NCBI GenBank assembly: GCA_023263735.1
Contig: JALQUQ010000119.1
Coordinates: 1-7,963, forward strand
Source: Paracoccaceae bacterium
Lineage (GTDB): Bacteria; Pseudomonadota; Alphaproteobacteria; Rhodobacterales; Rhodobacteraceae
DNA: 7,963 nt
Direction of reading: 5' to 3'
Below the pieces are notes generated by a model that saw nothing but the letters and a program-made list of their open reading frames with translations, had not been told where the DNA came from and made no database searches. The translations under genes were made by a program, and so were the position numbers. The first letter of the stretch is position 1. Each line of letters opens with the position of its first letter. Below are positions 6,063 through 7,963 of the stretch, one piece after another.

Positions 6063-7238
6063 ATGAAATTCACATCTCAGCGCATTCGCGCCCTTGGCCT
6101 GACAACGGCTGTGACGGTCTTGGCGGGCTGTGTCGGCGGCGGCAACGGGCCGTTGAACGGGCTCGACTGGGACCTGCGCGGCGGCAATGGCGCGCTTGAC
6201 ACCTCGGGGGCCGCCCTTCGCGCGACCGAGGCGCGGCCCACCCCCGATGGCCGGGGCGTCATTTCCTATCCGGGCTATCAGGTGGCCGTCGCGCGGCGTG
6301 GCGATACGGTCACCTCGGTTGCCGCCCGCGTCGGGCTGAACGCCGATGAACTGGGCCGCTACAATGCCCTGAAACCCACCGACATGCTGCGCGAAGGCGA
6401 AGTTCTGGCCCTGCCCCGCCGCGTCGGCGACGGCACGCCCGGCCTGATCGGGGCCCCCGCCGGTGGTGGCGCGGTCGATGTATCGGCCATCGCCACAACG
6501 GCGCTTGATCGCGTGGATACGGGTGCCGCGCCGACGGGGGCCAAACCCTCGGGCACCGAACCGGTCCGCCATCTGGTCCGCCGCGGCGAAACCGCGTTTT
6601 CGATTGCGCGCACCTATAACATCTCGGCCAAGGCCTTGGGCGAATGGAATGGTCTGGGCTCTGACCTGAACGTGCGCGAAGGGCAGTATCTGATCATCCC
6701 GACCGTGGCACAGGCCGCAACCCTGCCCCCGACCGAGATCATCACCAAACCCGGCGACGGCACGCCCACGCCGACCCCGCCCTCGGCCGCCAAGCCGCTG
6801 CCTGCGGAAAAGACCGTTCCTGCCGCGACCAAGCCCAAGGACACGCCCGCCTCGCCCGATCTGGCCAAGGATCGCACCGTTGCCTCTTCGGCCAAAATGG
6901 CGATGCCCGTGGCCGGGTCGATCGTGCGCCCCTATGCCAAGGGCAAGAACGAGGGCATCGACATCTCGGCCGCCGCTGGCACGGCCGTCAAGGCAGCCGA
7001 TGCGGGCACCGTGGCCGCCATCACCAAGAACACCGAACAGACGCCGATCATCGTGCTGCGCCATGCGGGCAACCTGCTGACGGTTTATGCCGGCGTCGAT
7101 GCGATCACGGTAAAAAAGGGCGACAAGGTTGCCCGGGGCCAGACCATCGCCAAGCTCAAGGCCTCCAGCAGCCCGTTCCTGCATTTCGAAGTGCGCAAAG
7201 GGGTCGAAAGCACCGACCCCGCCCCCTTCCTGAAATAA
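6063..7238 (+). CDS. nlpD: NlpD-like LysM/LytM lipoprotein, degenerate M23 domain
   Basis: A 391-residue lipoprotein. The signal peptide is basic then hydrophobic, ending in lipobox LAGC with the lipidated Cys at 23. Two LysM peptidoglycan-binding domains follow (about 72-118 and 168-213), then a Pro/Thr/Lys-rich linker (about 220-275) and a C-terminal LytM/M23 domain (about 278-391). In active M23 enzymes zinc is held by HxxxD and HxH; here the first His is N296 in NEGID (D300 kept), the YAH position is YAG, and HxH is reduced to FLHFE (H374 kept). E. coli NlpD has the same kind of NKGID loss, so this is probably an amidase activator, not a hydrolase, acting at the division septum from the periplasmic face. 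An AAGAGG site lies six bases before the ATG. The position after surE-pcm supports the NlpD assignment; rpoS does not follow. DipM-type LytM factors are the main alternative. Confidence 0.88.
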   Translation: MKFTSQRIRALGLTTAVTVLAGCVGGGNGPLNGLDWDLRGGNGALDTSGAALRATEARPTPDGRGVISYPGYQVAVARRGDTVTSVAARVGLNADELGRYNALKPTDMLREGEVLALPRRVGDGTPGLIGAPAGGGAVDVSAIATTALDRVDTGAAPTGAKPSGTEPVRHLVRRGETAFSIARTYNISAKALGEWNGLGSDLNVREGQYLIIPTVAQAATLPPTEIITKPGDGTPTPTPPSAAKPLPAEKTVPAATKPKDTPASPDLAKDRTVASSAKMAMPVAGSIVRPYAKGKNEGIDISAAAGTAVKAADAGTVAAITKNTEQTPIIVLRHAGNLLTVYAGVDAITVKKGDKVARGQTIAKLKASSSPFLHFEVRKGVESTDPAPFLK

Positions 7239-7243
7239 CGAAA

Positions 7244-7271
7244 AGGGCCCCGGTTGGGGCCCTGTTTCTTT
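7244..7271 (+). terminator. Strong rho-independent terminator, probably bidirectional
   Basis: A perfect eight-pair stem, AGGGCCCC (7244-7251) and GGGGCCCT (7256-7263) with loop GGTT, is followed by GTTTCTTT on the plus strand, five bases after the nlpD stop. On the minus strand the same stem is followed by TTTT, so it can also end the convergent DUF815 gene, whose stop codon (7270-7272) overlaps its plus-strand T-tract. Confidence 0.9.
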
Positions 7272-7963
7272 AACCGATGGCAACGCCCTCTCGGCCTGCA
7301 AGATCGCAAAAGAATTGCCAGGCCACCCGGCCCGACCGGCTGCCGCGCGTGGCTTGCCATTCGATTGACTCGGCCCGCAGGCGATCTGCCGGAACGCTGA
7401 CGCCATAAGCGGCGCAATATCCCTCGATCATCGCCAGATAATCGTCTTGGTCGCAGGGATGGAACCCCAACCACAGCCCGAACCGATCCGACAGCGACAC
7501 CTTTTCCTCGACCGCCTCGCCCGGAGTGATCGCCGTCGCCCGTTCGTTTTCGATCATGTCGCGCGGCATCAGATGGCGGCGGTTTGACGTGGCGTACAGG
7601 ATCACATTGTCCGGCCGCCCCTCGATCCCGCCATCCAGAACGGCCTTGAGGCTCTTGTAATGCTGGTCGTCATGGCTGAACGACAGATCGTCACAAAACA
7701 GCAAGAACCGCGCTTTGGCCTCGCGCAGATGGGCCAACAGCCGCTGCACGCTGGGCAGGTCTTCGCGGCTCAGCTCTACGATTTTCAGATCATGGCCCTC
7801 GGCCCTTACGGCCGCATGCACCGCCTTAACCAGCGAGGATTTCCCCATCCCCCGCGCGCCCCATAAGAGCGCGTTATTGGCGGCATAGCCGCGCGCGAAT
7901 TGGCGCGTATTGGCCATAAGCGTGTCGCGCGCGCGATCCACGCCCACCAACATTTCAACACCC
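7270..7963 (-). CDS. DUF815 family AAA-type ATPase (5' end outside window)
   Basis: The frame is open to the right edge, giving about 231 residues; family members are usually about 280, so some 50 N-terminal residues are missing. The ATG at 7951-7953 lies inside a conserved stretch (VEMLVGVDRARDTLMANTRQF) and is probably not the start. Numbering from it, Walker A is GARGMGKSS (32-40), a Walker B-like strand is RFLLFCDDLSF (82-92), and the sensor-like block is LYATSNRRHLMP (119-130), all hallmarks of DUF815. A segment with DRFGLWLGFHPCD follows. These are cytoplasmic P-loop ATPases of unknown role; I assign no more than ATP binding. It converges on nlpD and shares its terminator. Confidence 0.9.
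   Translation of the reverse strand, partial: GVEMLVGVDRARDTLMANTRQFARGYAANNALLWGARGMGKSSLVKAVHAAVRAEGHDLKIVELSREDLPSVQRLLAHLREAKARFLLFCDDLSFSHDDQHYKSLKAVLDGGIEGRPDNVILYATSNRRHLMPRDMIENERATAITPGEAVEEKVSLSDRFGLWLGFHPCDQDDYLAMIEGYCAAYGVSVPADRLRAESIEWQATRGSRSGRVAWQFFCDLAGREGVAIG

Noticed and set aside
6011..6199. Short plus-strand frame in the pcm-nlpD gap.
   Set aside because: It overlaps the nlpD signal peptide in another frame and has no ribosome-binding site or recognisable content.
5934..7406. A 490-codon minus-strand open frame opposite nlpD.
   Set aside because: Gly/Arg-rich without domains; the plus strand encodes a signal peptide, two LysM and a LytM domain, and the frame also crosses the terminator.

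Overview
The window is very GC-rich and reads like a chromosome segment of a Rhodobacterales alphaproteobacterium (Rhodobacter/Roseobacter relatives). The basis is a DddP-type dimethylsulfoniopropionate lyase, the surE-pcm-nlpD block, a DUF815 ATPase and a tRNA-Asp with a TTGACG-type promoter. Genus and species cannot be fixed from the sequence alone.

Layout: (1) Positions 1-509 (+) hold the C-terminal ~168 residues of a DddP-like M24-fold DMSP lyase, with all expected metal-binding and catalytic positions in this half conserved. (2) It runs tail-to-tail, with a 4-bp overlap, into a 76-residue two-helix membrane protein (506-736, -). A tRNA-Asp(GTC) (792-868, -) with its own promoter lies upstream of that gene. 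(3) Next come three minus-strand genes: a pirin-family cupin (1030-1968), an M20D amidohydrolase (2050-3201) and a LuxR-type regulator (3273-4307). The regulator is unusual: it has one LuxR-like HTH at the N-terminus, a middle segment resembling an autoinducer-binding domain, and a second LuxR-like HTH at the C-terminus. (4) A 236-bp divergent intergenic region (4308-4543) carries a surE promoter candidate and a cluster of alternating GTTCC/GGAAC half-sites that could be an operator. (5) The plus strand then carries surE (4544-5329), pcm (5326-5994, ATGA overlap) and an NlpD-like LysM/LytM lipoprotein (6063-7238). (6) A strong hairpin terminator (7244-7271) separates this operon from a convergent DUF815 ATPase that runs off the right edge (7270-7963, -).

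Functionally, surE-pcm-nlpD combines nucleotide and protein-damage housekeeping with a cell-division or peptidoglycan-amidase activator. The order is the well-known surE-pcm-nlpD order, but rpoS does not follow. The regulator and M20D hydrolase may form a small regulator/effector unit. The rest is ordinary chromosomal content. I see no transposon, phage, CRISPR array, toxin-antitoxin or defence system. The most unusual item is the double-HTH LuxR-type regulator with the operator-like repeats upstream of it.
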